A stretch of DNA of 64,000 bases from Cyrtodaria siliqua (lineage: Eukaryota > Mollusca > Bivalvia > Adapedonta > Hiatellidae), in assembly GCA_037043455.1 (NCBI GenBank), contig JAWPHD010010244.1, forward strand, positions 1 to 64,000, written 5' to 3'. Below the pieces are notes generated by a model. That model was given only the letters and a program-made list of their open reading frames with translations, was not told where the DNA came from and ran no database searches. Each line of letters starts with the position of its first letter. The stretch's first letter is position 1. The position numbers and the translations under genes were made by a program. This document shows, in pieces, positions 12,804 through 23,441 of this stretch.

Positions 12804-14211
12804 GTATGCAGGGTGTCCAATATGAATGTTTACATCAATTTAATACATTCACTGACTAAACTTGCAGATTTTTTAAACAGAAAATGAAGCTTTTACAGAA
12901 CGCAGTAAAACGAACGCACGCACACACGCACGCACGCACGCACACACGCACGCACACAAATCACGCATTAAAAATCCCCAACAATTACAAGGATACAGAG
13001 ATGCCAATTTTGAGACACCACAAATAAAAGGTGTAATAACAAGGGTTGCGTACTGGAACGGTCAGCAAAAAGACCGCTGGGGGTTTAAACCAGGTTCTAG
13101 CGTGGACCAAAACCGCACTCTTACATAAAAAATGTTCTTTTGTTATGATCCTATTATTTGTTGTATATTATATGCATGTAAATACTCGAATAAAATATGT
13201 TTAAACTAAAGCAATATGTGCTATATTGTGAAGCTGCATAACACGATGTCCATTGTATGTAACATTTTCATGACTTCAAATGTGTCAGTTTAAGCGATAA
13301 ATGTTTTATTTTCATTTTAAAACAAGGACCGATATGTGTCTTTTTTTTTAAAGGAAAATATGGTTTTGTTCGTGATGTAAGTAAATATAAAACATATTGT
13401 TTGAATGTAGTTTCTAAGACGAGATTTCAGATATCAATATTGGTTACCCCTCCTCTTTATTTAAAAAACAAGTATGTAAGTACACCAGGACGAAACATGT
13501 TCATTTCGGGTTTTTTTACGCTATTTTACAGTGTTGAGTATAACACTTTATTACATTTCTATGGATGAAAGATGGGGATTTCTCAGGGAAAGAATATTCA
13601 TAATCGCTAAATATTATTAACTAACTCCGAACACAAAAAGAAATAACTGTGACGCTGAGTTATGACGTCAATACAGTGGTGCTAACGTCGACGTCATCTG
13701 CCGATAACGTTCAATAACACAAATAATTTCGGTTAAAATCATGCATAAACTGATTTAAAATGTAATAACTAGATTATTTAACTGCTGTGTTCGAATATAG
13801 GGAAATCCTTCACGAGATGGTAGACGTGTGGTTCTTTTCACGAACGAGCGTATGCAAGTGAGTGAAAAAGCAAAACACGTCTAACATCGAGACTTCCTCA
13901 CTTACAAGACTCTATGGTAGACGTGTGTTTTTTTTCACTGAAAAAACGTAATTTCCGCTACATCAGGGTTCCTGATCAGCAGTGTTGAAATTGCTACTGA
14001 ATTAATCAACCTAGATCAGTTACATTTACCTCTTTTGTATTTTGGTCCAGCCAATTTCAACGAACTTCATGTGTTATAAATTATATCCTGAATTTGAGCA
14101 CATCTGGGATTTTTATTCATCATTTGGTTATTAATAAATGTATTTATAAATATAAACAGCTACTACGTCTTATAATGATGAGCGTATACATTATTAGGCG
14201 GAACTAAAAAA

Positions 14212-14218
14212 CAACGAC

Positions 14219-14253
<35 letters not shown>

Positions 14254-14285
14254 AATAACAACACACCACAAAAACAACAAACTAA
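14212..14285 (+). repeat. (CAA)n microsatellite
   Basis: A short run of ACAACAACAACA units with occasional CGA variants. Confidence 0.85.
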
Positions 14286-14631
14286 CACAGTAGATTTCCA
14301 ATATTGGAAATGTTCCATTACACGACAGTTGCAAACTATCCTTATAACTAAATATCTACATAGTGCAATAATAAGTCAGAACATTTTCTCTCTCTAAACG
14401 CGGCCCTATTACAGCTGTGGAGACATTCGGAAACGTTTCTGAGTATATCAGGAGCTTATCAAAATGACAATTTGTAACTCGTTATATTGTAAATTCTGTT
14501 ACACTACATGTTTGCATGGCCGAAATAATTAAATATTCAAATTATACATATATAATTCAACGAAAAACAAACAAACAGCAATATGTACTTATCCGGGGTA
14601 TTATATATACACCAAAACACGTAGGTATATC

Positions 14632-14776
14632 AGTCGAACAGGAAATGTAGCATTCACAGAGCACAGTCAACAAAAAACAACAACAAAACAACAACAACAA
14701 CAAACAACAACAAAACAACAACAACAACGACAACAAAACACCACCACCACCACCACCACCACCACCAACAACAACA

Positions 14777-14815
<39 letters not shown>

Positions 14816-15175
14816 CGACAAACAACAACAACAACAACAAAAACAAACAACAAAAACAACAACAACAACGACAACAAAACAACAACAACAACAACAACAA
14901 AACAATAAAAACAAACAACAACAACAACAACAACGACAAAACAACAACAACAACGACAAAACAACAACAACGACAAAACAACAACAACAACAAAACAACA
15001 AAAACAACAACAACAACAACAAAACAACGACAAAACAACAACAACAACAACAACAACAAAACAACAAAAACAAACAACACTTACAAGGAGAAATAGAAGC
15101 AAAGTATGCGACACCACAAACATAATGTTGACAATATGGGTACCGCCTTGGAACGGTCAGTGGCATAGTCACTGT
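14632..15175 (-). mobile_element. Truncated retroelement copy swollen by a 400-bp (CAA)n/(ACC)n tract
   Basis: The left edge carries the family's 3' terminus (GTCGAACAGGAAATGTAGCA near 14632). The right part resumes the family sequence (GACAATATGGGTACCGCCTT, then GGAACGGTCAGTGGC) after about 14670-15070 of CAA/AAC repeats with an ACC block at 14737-14766. Long Cys/Val/Leu-only frames on the minus strand are repeat artefacts. Confidence 0.75.
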
Positions 15176-15509
15176 TAACACTGTTAAAATACTTATTAAG
15201 TTTGCATGCAACTGTTTATATTTTAAGAGGAAATGCTTAGAAAATATAAATTGTAATTTTAGTCGGCAATACACTCATAGCAATACAAACATAAACCCAC
15301 AGGAGATTTTAAATCGACTATTGACATACTGTATACGATTAAAATAACAGTAATGTAGCTATACTTTCTAACAGTAATTGACATGCCATATGAATACAAA
15401 TAAGAGCACATTGACAGCCTAAAGGATACATGTATGTTTTCAAAATAGCAACACAAACAAAAGATGGTTTTAAAAAGTCAACATCACCATTGTCAAAAAA
15501 AGTAAATAA

Positions 15510-16090
15510 AAGTCGAACAGAAATGTAGCATTCAAGGACGACAGTCAACCAGTACACGCACAGAAGCAAACAACAATTACAAGGATGATTAAAAGGCAAG
15601 ACATGACATCACAAACATAAAAGGGTTGACAATAAGGCTACCGCATTGGAACAGTCAGTGGCAAAAAAGACCGCTGGGGGTTTAAACCAGGTTCTAGGGT
15701 GAACCAAACCTCACTCTTATCCTACCGTCATCCTACCGTCATCAATAAAACGGGACAATGTAAATAAAGATATCCTCGCCAGGTTTTATTCTTTAACAAA
15801 CAAGACAGCATTAATAGGTCATGTAAATACAACACATAAATGATCATGTATATATGAATATAAAAACAAAATCATGGAATACCACAAAGCAAGTAATCAA
15901 CGACTCGCCAGAATCCAGAGCAACAAGACAACAAACCGTTAAGGGTACGACGAGACAAGATTTATGACAAACATCAAACGTTACCGTCCTTTGAGGATTT
16001 ATGTAAACTTTATCATAGGGTCCTTTAATCTGTCTGGTCATCGCAAAAAGAGGAAAGCATAGTGGCGAACTGTAAATGGGTCAACCATTA
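15510..16090 (-). mobile_element. 5'-truncated LINE-like retroelement copy
   Basis: Shares with the copies at 22.0-23.4 kb and 40.3-41.3 kb the blocks AAGTCGAACAGAAATGTAGC, CGCTGGGGGTTTAAACCAGG, AACGGGACAATGTAAATAAA and AATCATGGAATACCACAAAG. On the minus strand it ends with the family's 3' terminus at about 15510. The remaining reading frames are broken. Confidence 0.75.
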
Positions 16091-16874
16091 AACTTGATCC
16101 GATTAACAAAACGACGGATTAGCAACACTATAATAACATTAAAAAAGCATGAGTAACCAATCTAAGAAATACATATGGGACAACATGTTTAAGAAAGATA
16201 AACAACACAGAAAAAGGGAAACACACGGAAAAGCGCTATATTGACATGTGTTAAATAGATCATGTCTTTTTGCGTGTTTTTGGGTTTACTGTGTAAGCTG
16301 CATTTCCTGTTCGACTTTTATACTTATTCTTCAGTTAGTTAGTACACACCAATAGCATAAGCGGATAATAAATAAAACAAAATGAAACAATACCAAATAA
16401 ACATTAATAACAGTATCATGCATAACTATATTTAAATACTAAAATTCATTCTACTTGATGTTCAGTGTAAAGCTTTGCTAAATAGTTTTAATGATGTGTT
16501 TGTACATCTGTAAATAGCAGGCCGATGCAAGGAAAGTTAGTCTTCACTAAATGTTTATATACCCTCAATAATGATCACCGGTCGTACACAGAATCTTCTT
16601 ATTTGTTCTTTTCAAGAACAAAATAATTATGCGGACCAGTGTCTGTGTCTTCATATCTTTGCCTTCTTAGAAGCACAAAGTAGAGATTACCTGTGCTGTC
16701 ATTTGTTCCATTTCTTTTATTGGTTGCTTTATCATTTAATTGTCCATTTGTACTCACTTTAGAAACGCAGGCGTATTCCTCGCCAGGTTTTACATACTTT
16801 CTGACTTCATCATTTGTTTTGCCGTTTCTTTTTGCGCGGAATTTTGTTGGTGTCCCACGCGGCGCTTCCCCTTT

Positions 16875-17532
16875 TCATTCACATGTTGCATATTCTTCCG
16901 GGAAGTTCTGGTCTTTGTGGTGTAATGCTGACCATGCGAAATTCGTATGATTGTACTCATCGTCATTTTCTTGAGGCTTTGCTACCGTTTTGTGTCCCAT
17001 ATCTTTTTCTTCGTTCATCTGGAAAGTGTTGTAAGTTAGATCGTTGTTATCGTTTGAGAAAAGCCCAACTATTTTATCATGGTTTGGGACATGATCGGGA
17101 GTGATATGGGAGTACGTAGTATCTATACTATGGACTGACGATTGGTCACCGCTGATATGAGAGTACGTAGCATCTATACCATGGGCAGCCGACTGGTCAC
17201 CCTTGATATGAGAGTACGTATTATCTATGATATGTTTTTGTTTTGGCAGGTGGTCATAGCCAGTTTCTACAGGGAAACTGTCTTCTTGGAAGTGTATTGT
17301 GTTGTATTCCCCATTATTCTGCTCATCCGTTCCAATCATTATTTCAGCATATCCACTGTCCTCAGAAGCCGATACGTTTCGTTGTTTGTGTTTGCTAAAA
17401 TGAGCTACATCATCATTGGTACAGCAGTCGGTATATGCCTGATTTGAAACTGTCATCATAGTACGGTTGTTCTTGCTACCTGTATCACATCCATTGTATA
17501 CTCCGTCAGAACTATTGTTAGCTCGTCGTTTT
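16875..17532 (-). CDS. Host gene 2, last coding exon: cytoplasmic tail with repeated tyrosine motifs
   Basis: Entered in phase 2 from the transmembrane exon through TTTTCTAG|AAAACG, this exon begins with the basic stop-transfer residues KRR and encodes about 218 residues to a TGA at 16875-16877. It contains three TYSHI repeats spaced about 18 residues apart (as in DATYSHISGDQSSVHSIDTT). It also has SGYAEI, which fits the ITIM consensus SxYxxI, TTYSHI, which fits TxYxxI (ITSM-like), and TGYDHL. Such tails recruit SH2-domain proteins in known receptors; here that is inferred only. A TTTATT at 16716-16721 could be the polyadenylation signal in reverse. Confidence 0.7.
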
Positions 17533-17570
17533 CTAGAAAATAATTATAAAAACAAATGTAGCATTATGAT

Positions 17571-17888
17571 CTATACTCCCTCCGCAAAGTAAGGGCACAC
17601 CATGATGTGTTTTTGCTTATGTTTGAGTTTTAATACACATTTGATGGGGACTTCGGTGTTAGCTTTAAAATGAATCTTATCGTAGGACATACTTTTTTTC
17701 TCGAGAAATGTCAGATTTTGGTTCCACCTCACGTAGTCTTCTTTTATCGGAGTCCGTATAGTCTGTATAAAGTGACTCACAGTTATCATGATTTGTTTAA
17801 ACTCGCGACATCCCGTTAGTTTTTCTACATAACTTCCATGTTTGCAAATCCTTATTAATAATTGTATAAATAGTACAAAGCGAAGCAT
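17571..17888 (-). CDS. Small 105-aa open frame inside the intron before the tail exon
   Basis: A complete ATG-to-stop frame with a hydrophobic N-terminus (MLRFVLFIQLLIRIC) that could be a signal peptide, and later motifs WNQNLTFLEKKSMSY and EVPIKCVLKLKHKQKHIMVC. It lies between the transmembrane exon (18118-18205) and the tail exon (to 17532) of host gene 2, on the same strand. The length is somewhat beyond chance for such AT-rich DNA, but I recognise no family. It could be a nested gene, a relic or chance. Confidence 0.25.
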   Translation of the reverse strand: MLRFVLFIQLLIRICKHGSYVEKLTGCREFKQIMITVSHFIQTIRTPIKEDYVRWNQNLTFLEKKSMSYDKIHFKANTEVPIKCVLKLKHKQKHIMVCPYFAEGV

Positions 17889-18117
17889 ATTACTAATTGT
17901 TGATTATATTGCATACTAATATATTAAACATTTACTTTCTAAATAGTAGAATAGCAACGGAAAAATGTAAACTCCAAATGTTATTATCCTTTAAAAAAGA
18001 GTAAAACTGATAGCGGATAATTCAATGGAGGTGTTAATTTTAATGTTTGATTACTACTTCAATATTGGCGAGTGTCCATTCTAACATAAGACTAGGCAGA
18101 TATATATATATACCAAC

Positions 18118-18205
18118 CTCCATAAATAAATTACAGCGATAACTATGATCCCAACAACAATTAGAATTATTGGAACGGAGACAGCAGCAGCGGTTGGAAA
18201 GTCGT
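18118..18205 (-). CDS. Host gene 2, transmembrane exon
   Basis: An 88-bp exon after TTTCTTTCAG|AC and before TATGGAG|GTTGG, phase 1 in and phase 2 out. It encodes DFPTAAAVSVPIILIVVGII continuing VIAVIYLW, a clear single membrane span. The next exon supplies the positively charged anchor (KRR), so the protein is type I. A paralogous 88-bp exon lies at 39887-39974. Confidence 0.8.
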
Positions 18206-19104
18206 CTGAAAGAAAATACGTTTAATCATGTAATTATGTGAGATTTAAACTCTCGTGTAATACCATATGTTCTTAATAACAAGCTACTGTCAATCCCAAA
18301 TGAGTTATATCATAAATGTTCACCGATATATGTTATATAGCTATGTTTGTTACGCAAGACATCACAGGTTGTTTTCCTTTGTATATATGCGAACGAGCAA
18401 ACTGAGTAATTGATAGCTGACTTGTTTACCTTACAATAGCAATGTTTTTTCTCTTGCGTGCTTACCGGAGTACAAATTGTTTTGAGTTTGACATGGTACT
18501 TCTCCAAATTACGATTCGACTCGGATCCTAACTTTAGTCGTGTCTTTTCTTGCAGTATATATTAACGATGGGTTCCCTGAAGTTAACCTCGCAAGAACAT
18601 TCAGAAGTGTGCAACAATGAAAAGTTTTACAAACAACTGCATGAAATGGATAAAGGAAAAACAACATTAAACTCGATATAGATATCATCTCATCTTATTA
18701 TTGTGTAAATATCGTTCAAACTACCACCACCAACAATGTTATTATGTTTACATATATCTTATGTATCTCGCCTTTCTTCCATTTTGTATCATGTATTTGT
18801 TACAGAGGGCCCCAAGGAAGATTAGTATAAATTAATTGGGTCACCCTCGATAAATAAAGACTTTCAGAAAACGTTTTTTAAAATGTTGCCACGGCGTACG
18901 ATTGTTGATCGGTGTAGTATAACAAAATAGACGGAATTCGAATCTCTGTGATTTGGTAATGTCACTTGAAAGCACGTTTTAATGATTAAAACATTTAACC
19001 TACATAATGTGCTATAACAAAAATACACACCAGGTACAAATATCTGTAAACAGTTTAGTGGTAAATGCTGTTTATGAATGAGTGTAAGATGGTAATACTA
19101 GTAC

Positions 19105-19422
19105 CTCCAGACTTCAGTCGACTTGTTGATACCACTTTGAACGTTGGTGATATTGAATATGCGATAACAGATGGTGTTGTTTCAGTAGAAGCAGTTGTCG
19201 AATACATAGTTTTAGTCGGTGTCTGCATGTTTGATATAGTGTGTACTGTCACAGATGGATCTGTTAGCGCGATTGTGGAAACTGTATTCTTTGGTGTTGA
19301 CGTAATTGCTGATGTTGCTAACGTAGTCGTCGACATTCTCGAGGTAATTCGCGTTGTCGAGGTTAAAGTCGCAACCGTTTTTGCTGATGTTGGCTTTGGT
19401 GAGGCTGTTAAGATCGGCCTGT
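19105..19422 (-). CDS. Host gene 2, Ser/Thr-rich stalk exon
   Basis: Bounded by ATCGTTTTAG|AC and TCTGGAG|GTACTAG, phase 1 in and phase 1 out, which fits both the membrane exon and the lectin-like exon. It encodes 106 residues dominated by Thr and Ser (such as STTRITSRMSTTTLATSAIT), the look of an O-glycosylated mucin-like stalk outside the membrane. Confidence 0.65.
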
Positions 19423-19477
19423 CTAAAACGATATCGTGTATGTTAAATGCCGGTGTAAACATTTTACCATTTTATCA

Positions 19478-19955
19478 TATACTGAAAGGAAGAAAAACCG
19501 CATAATGGGTATTTCCGATATATATTATATGTTTAATATGCTACTGCTATTCGAATGGTACAGTTAGACATTAGGTCTGTCTTTCGGAAAGTGGGTTTAA
19601 ACAGTACAATGGTTACCCCTTTAAAAGTTCATTATCGACAGAATGCGCATTTGGCTCAAGCAGGTGAGCATACTTAGGCTTTAAACGTTGCAATCTCTTA
19701 ACATTAAACACAATACTGAAATGGCTTGACCTTTTTAAGCGAAACTTCAACATTTAACAATTTCTGTAACAAAGTATACGTTGATTAAAAGATCTGCTAC
19801 ATGACAGAGTTGTCCTTTCTGTAATTAGTTGTAGCCCTTTTTTATACAAACACGTTGAGATGTATCTTGAATATTACGTGGAATTAGGTGTATATAATAG
19901 TGTAGTATAGGCAATTTTTTGATTATGCGTTTCTGTTTCCTTTCAGTATATAATG
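19478..19955. mobile_element. MITE of the TACTGAA family, copy 2
   Basis: Begins with ATACTGAAAGGAAGAAAAAC and CGCATAAT and ends with the approximate reverse complement (ATTATGCGTTTCTGTTTCCT then TTCAGTAT). The interior block around TTTGGCTCAAGCAGGTGAGC matches, in reverse complement, the block near 12600-12625 of copy 1. Confidence 0.7.
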
Positions 19956-20417
19956 GGATGTGCGTGTCATAGACAATTGTGTATTTCAATAACACATATA
20001 GTTTTTGAGCGGGTTATAGACCTACATTTTCCCTGGGGGAATTTTGTAGGGTATCAGTTTCTGACAGTTCAAACAAAAAGCTTCAAAATGGTACGTGTCT
20101 GCCATCTGCGCGTTGGACGTTTGTGTGTAACGCAAGTGACAATTACGTCAATATTAAACTTCCAAAACGCGTTCAATAAAGTTGAATATATATAAAATAT
20201 TTGCATATAAACAGCAACAACTGCCTATGTTTATATTATATATTAATTGTTTAATGTGGGCAACCTTTACTCAAGTATGTTTTCCAAATTAGAATTGGGC
20301 ATAAGGGCATGATCTCCATTACAAATACGTTACCATTATCGTGTATTGAAAATACAACTTACATACTCAAAAACTTTACTGTGCAAGTATGTTCCAGGGG
20401 AACCCTGCACATTATTG

Positions 20418-20525
20418 GAAGAAGAAGAAGAAGAAGAAGAAGAAGAAGAAGAAGAAGAAGAAGAAAAAGAAGAAGAAGAAGAAGAAGAAGAAGAAGAAGA
20501 AGAAGAAGGAAGAAAAAGAAAAGGA
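20418..20525 (+). repeat. (GAA)n microsatellite
   Basis: About 100 bp of GAAGAA units with a few GAAAAA interruptions. The Glu-, Ser- and Arg-only frames over it are artefacts. Confidence 0.92.
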
Positions 20526-22026
20526 AGAAGAAACATGTTAAAAATCAAAATCAATGGCTATTTTAATAGCAAATGTTTACTCATTACATGAATATACAAT
20601 AAATGAATACATTATAATTTTTATTTTTTTATAATATATGTTATGATATGTAAATAAACGCGAAATTATGTTACCATTTAAATGTGTATGTAATATCGAA
20701 TATTTGCATAAATAAAGGTGCTAGTGTTATACTTTTTCAATGGCTATTTACAAAATATTGTATAATTTATTAGTATCAATAAATAAATACAATATCTAAA
20801 ACTATAATAAGTAATAAAATATTTGTTTTAAAAAGGTACATAAATCAGAAAAATAGTAACTGCACATTAAACTACTGCGAGTTTATCGGTTATTGAAAAT
20901 TATGTTTTACACGTTATGGTGTCTTCCCTTTGTTACATTGTAACCTGGGTTTTTGAGACAAACCCCAACGTATTGTTGTATTTGGCCATATACCGTAAAA
21001 GGTAGTCTTGCCTTATTCTGACTAATTGGACGCAATCATGACTAATACTACTTACACTTATCAAAGACAAACAAAAAGGAAAATGACCTTGACATGCATA
21101 TATCCTCACTCCACCGCTTATGTTCAATGTTCTTTGAGTATGAACGTTAGAACTACGAAAGATACATTCCAGTATATTTAATGACACCCTAAGTATGGAC
21201 ACAACCCCCATCCCGTGTCAGCTTCTCCAAAACAGGGGATTCAGTGTCTCTCGTTCACAAGTCACGTTACTATCCAGCAATCTATTACACGACATGCATC
21301 ACTGGGTATGATCTTAGTGGCATCTTTGGATTCTGTAGAAAGTATACAGCAAATCCGATACTACCGTTGGTGCATTACACGTCACTGTAAAGCAAAGATG
21401 GTAGATGTGTCACTCTCAAGCTGGCAAATATGGCATCAGAAGTTACTCCCTCGCACAAAGAACTGCATCCGTCCCAGACAAAAGCCACTGAGGAAGATGT
21501 GAGCAGATCCACGGAATCTAACATTGGCTTCACAAATCCATTACGAGTTGATATCAATGATTGCAAGTTATACTTGTGATCGTCCGGTGTTCCAGCACAC
21601 AGGGATGTTACTGATGATCTATTACAGCATCAGGCTGAGAAGGCCATGCCAGAGTTTGTAAATGATATGTTAATTGGCCCGCAGACCCAATCCCGTTCCA
21701 CAATCCAATCAAGAGAGCCAAATTGCAAACCTTTGCATCAACTGAAATGCCCAAGCAACGTACACAAAGACAAACTGATTTCGCTGAAAGCAGAATACAA
21801 TATATTTGTTTAACTGGTTCTCTTTTTGATCAAGCATAAGCTAGACCTTAAGTTGACACTATCATATCCTCTAGGCTCAGTATCATGATCCGTAGCAACA
21901 GCTGATTCCAATTCAGTTAGAACTGACAAAGCCAAATTGCTCCACTGCTTAGAGGCATCAGTTGCCCAACTACACAGCGACCTACTGCATATAATGTGTA
22001 TGTGTTTGATGGTAATACGTGTAGAT

Positions 22027-22250
22027 ATAAAAGTCGAACAGGAATTGTGGATTTCACAGAAAACAGTCAACGGAAAACGCGCATTTAAAAAAATGTTAAT
22101 AAGCAAGGCATGATATATCACAAACACAAACGGGTTGACAATAGGGCTACTATCGTCTTGGAACGGTCAGTGGCAAAAAGGCCGCTGGGGTTTAAAACCA
22201 GGTTCTAAGGTGCACCAAAACTCACTCCAGCAGGGCTACCGTAACCATAA
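22027..22250 (-). mobile_element. Truncated retroelement copy
   Basis: Begins with ATATAAAAGTCGAACAGGAA and carries TTGACAATAGGGCTAC, CTTGGAACGGTCAGTGGC and the AACCAGGTTCTA block of the family. On the minus strand the 3' terminus is at about 22027. Confidence 0.7.
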
Positions 22251-22254
22251 ATCT

Positions 22255-22661
22255 CGAAAAACCTTTGAAACATTTTATTATCGTTACTTGATCACAACCT
22301 TACTTCTATGGTGATGTGATTTACAAACTTCATAAGATCCTTGGTCATAATCACTTTCATACAATCTTCATTTAACGTGTTAAAAGGTATATCAAAAGAG
22401 GTTATGGTCCTATCAGTTCGCACTATGTTTTACTCTTTGACTGTGCGATGACTGGACACATTGTGCACCCTATGATAACGTCTACCTAAATCCTCAAATG
22501 ACGGTAGAGTTTGATGTTTGTCGTAAATCTTGTCTTGTCGTACCCTTAACGGTTTGTTTTCTTGTTGCTCTTGCTTCTGCCAAGTCACTGAGTACCTGAT
22601 TTGTGGCTTTCTATGCTTTTGTATTTTATATTACATATACATGATCATTTATATAAGGAAT
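22255..22661 (+). mobile_element. Retroelement fragment, plus orientation, including a decayed RT C-terminal end
   Basis: Matches in reverse complement the unit at 40.65-41.05 kb: a YYGDVIYK-like region (TATGGTGATGTGATTTACAA), then TTGATGTTTGTCGTAAATCT and CTTGTTGCTCTTGCTTCTGC. All frames are interrupted. Confidence 0.6.
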
Positions 22662-22664
22662 ATA

Positions 22665-23107
22665 AAACTCAAACAGGTAAAATAGCATTCAAGGACGACA
22701 GTGAACCACAAAGACACATATAAACAAAGAACAACTTTAAATATGAATAAAATGCCAAATAAGTCATCACAAAGAAAAGGGGTTGACAATATTGCTACCG
22801 CCTTGGAACGAACGGTCAGTCGCAAAACAGGCCGCTGGGGGTTTACACCAGGTTCTAGGGTGCACCAAACCTAACACTTATCCTACTTTCATCCCAATAA
22901 AACGGGACAGTGTAAATAAAGAAATCACCGCCATGAACTATTCTCTAACCAACAAGGCAGCATTAATAGGCAATATAAGTAAAACACCAAGACGCTCCTC
23001 GTGTATATATAAATAAAAAGACAATAGCCTAGTAAGCCACAAAGAAGGTACTCAGTGACTTGGCAGAAGCCGGAGCAACAAGAGAACAAACCATTGCGGG
23101 CACGACA
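22665..23107 (-). mobile_element. Retroelement copy, left arm of an inverted pair
   Basis: Has the family blocks ATTCAAGGACGACAGTGAAC, GCCGCTGGGGGTTTACACCA, AACGGGACAGTGTAAATAAA and AACCAACAAGGCAGCATTAA. It runs up to the junction near 23107, where the following copy has the opposite orientation. Confidence 0.7.
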
Positions 23108-23441
23108 TGTTACACGATATGTTATATTTGCCTATTAACGCTGCCTTGTTTGTTAGAGAATATAACATGGCCGGAATATCTTTATTTACACTGTCCCGTT
23201 TTACTGGGATGACAACATGGTAAGAGTGAGGTTTGGTGCACCTAAAACCTGGTTTAAACCCCCAACGGCCTGCCTCTGTTGCTGTCACTGAGCGTTCCAA
23301 GGAGGTAGCCCTATTGTCAACCGTTATATGTGTGTGATGTCAAATCTTGCCTTTCGTTTTATCTGTGTTTGTTTTTGTGCGAGTTTTTGTTAGACTGGGG
23401 TCATTGAATTCTGCATTTCCTGTTCGACTTTTACATCTACC
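23108..23441 (+). mobile_element. Retroelement copy, right arm of the inverted pair
   Basis: The reverse complement of the left arm: GCCTATTAACGCTGCCTTGT, ACACTGTCCCGTTTTACTGG, ACCTGGTTTAAACCCCCAAC and, at the end, CTGCATTTCCTGTTCGACTT. The two arms could pair as a hairpin of about 300 bp. Confidence 0.7.

Larger units (their letters stand above)
12208..16874. other. Intergenic DNA between host genes 1 and 2, mostly repeats
   Basis: Holds the MITE at 12320-12803, a CACG/CACA simple repeat at 12915-12958, retroelement fragments at about 12960-13130, 14632-15175 and 15510-16090, and CAA-type microsatellites. A 3'-end-only fragment of the same retroelement, in the plus orientation, lies at about 16280-16325. 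No host coding sequence is supported before the 3' end of host gene 2. Confidence 0.6.

Noticed and set aside
14557..15274. Long minus-strand frames rich in Cys, Val and Leu
   Set aside because: They are translations of the CAA/AAC microsatellite and carry no other information.
19065..19505. 146-aa plus-strand Val-rich frame
   Set aside because: It is the antisense shadow of the Thr/Ser-rich stalk exon, whose splice sites and phases support the minus strand.
21190..21800. GC-richer block with coding-like texture
   Set aside because: Frames are short and overlapping with no splice sites or motifs; it may be old transposon sequence.
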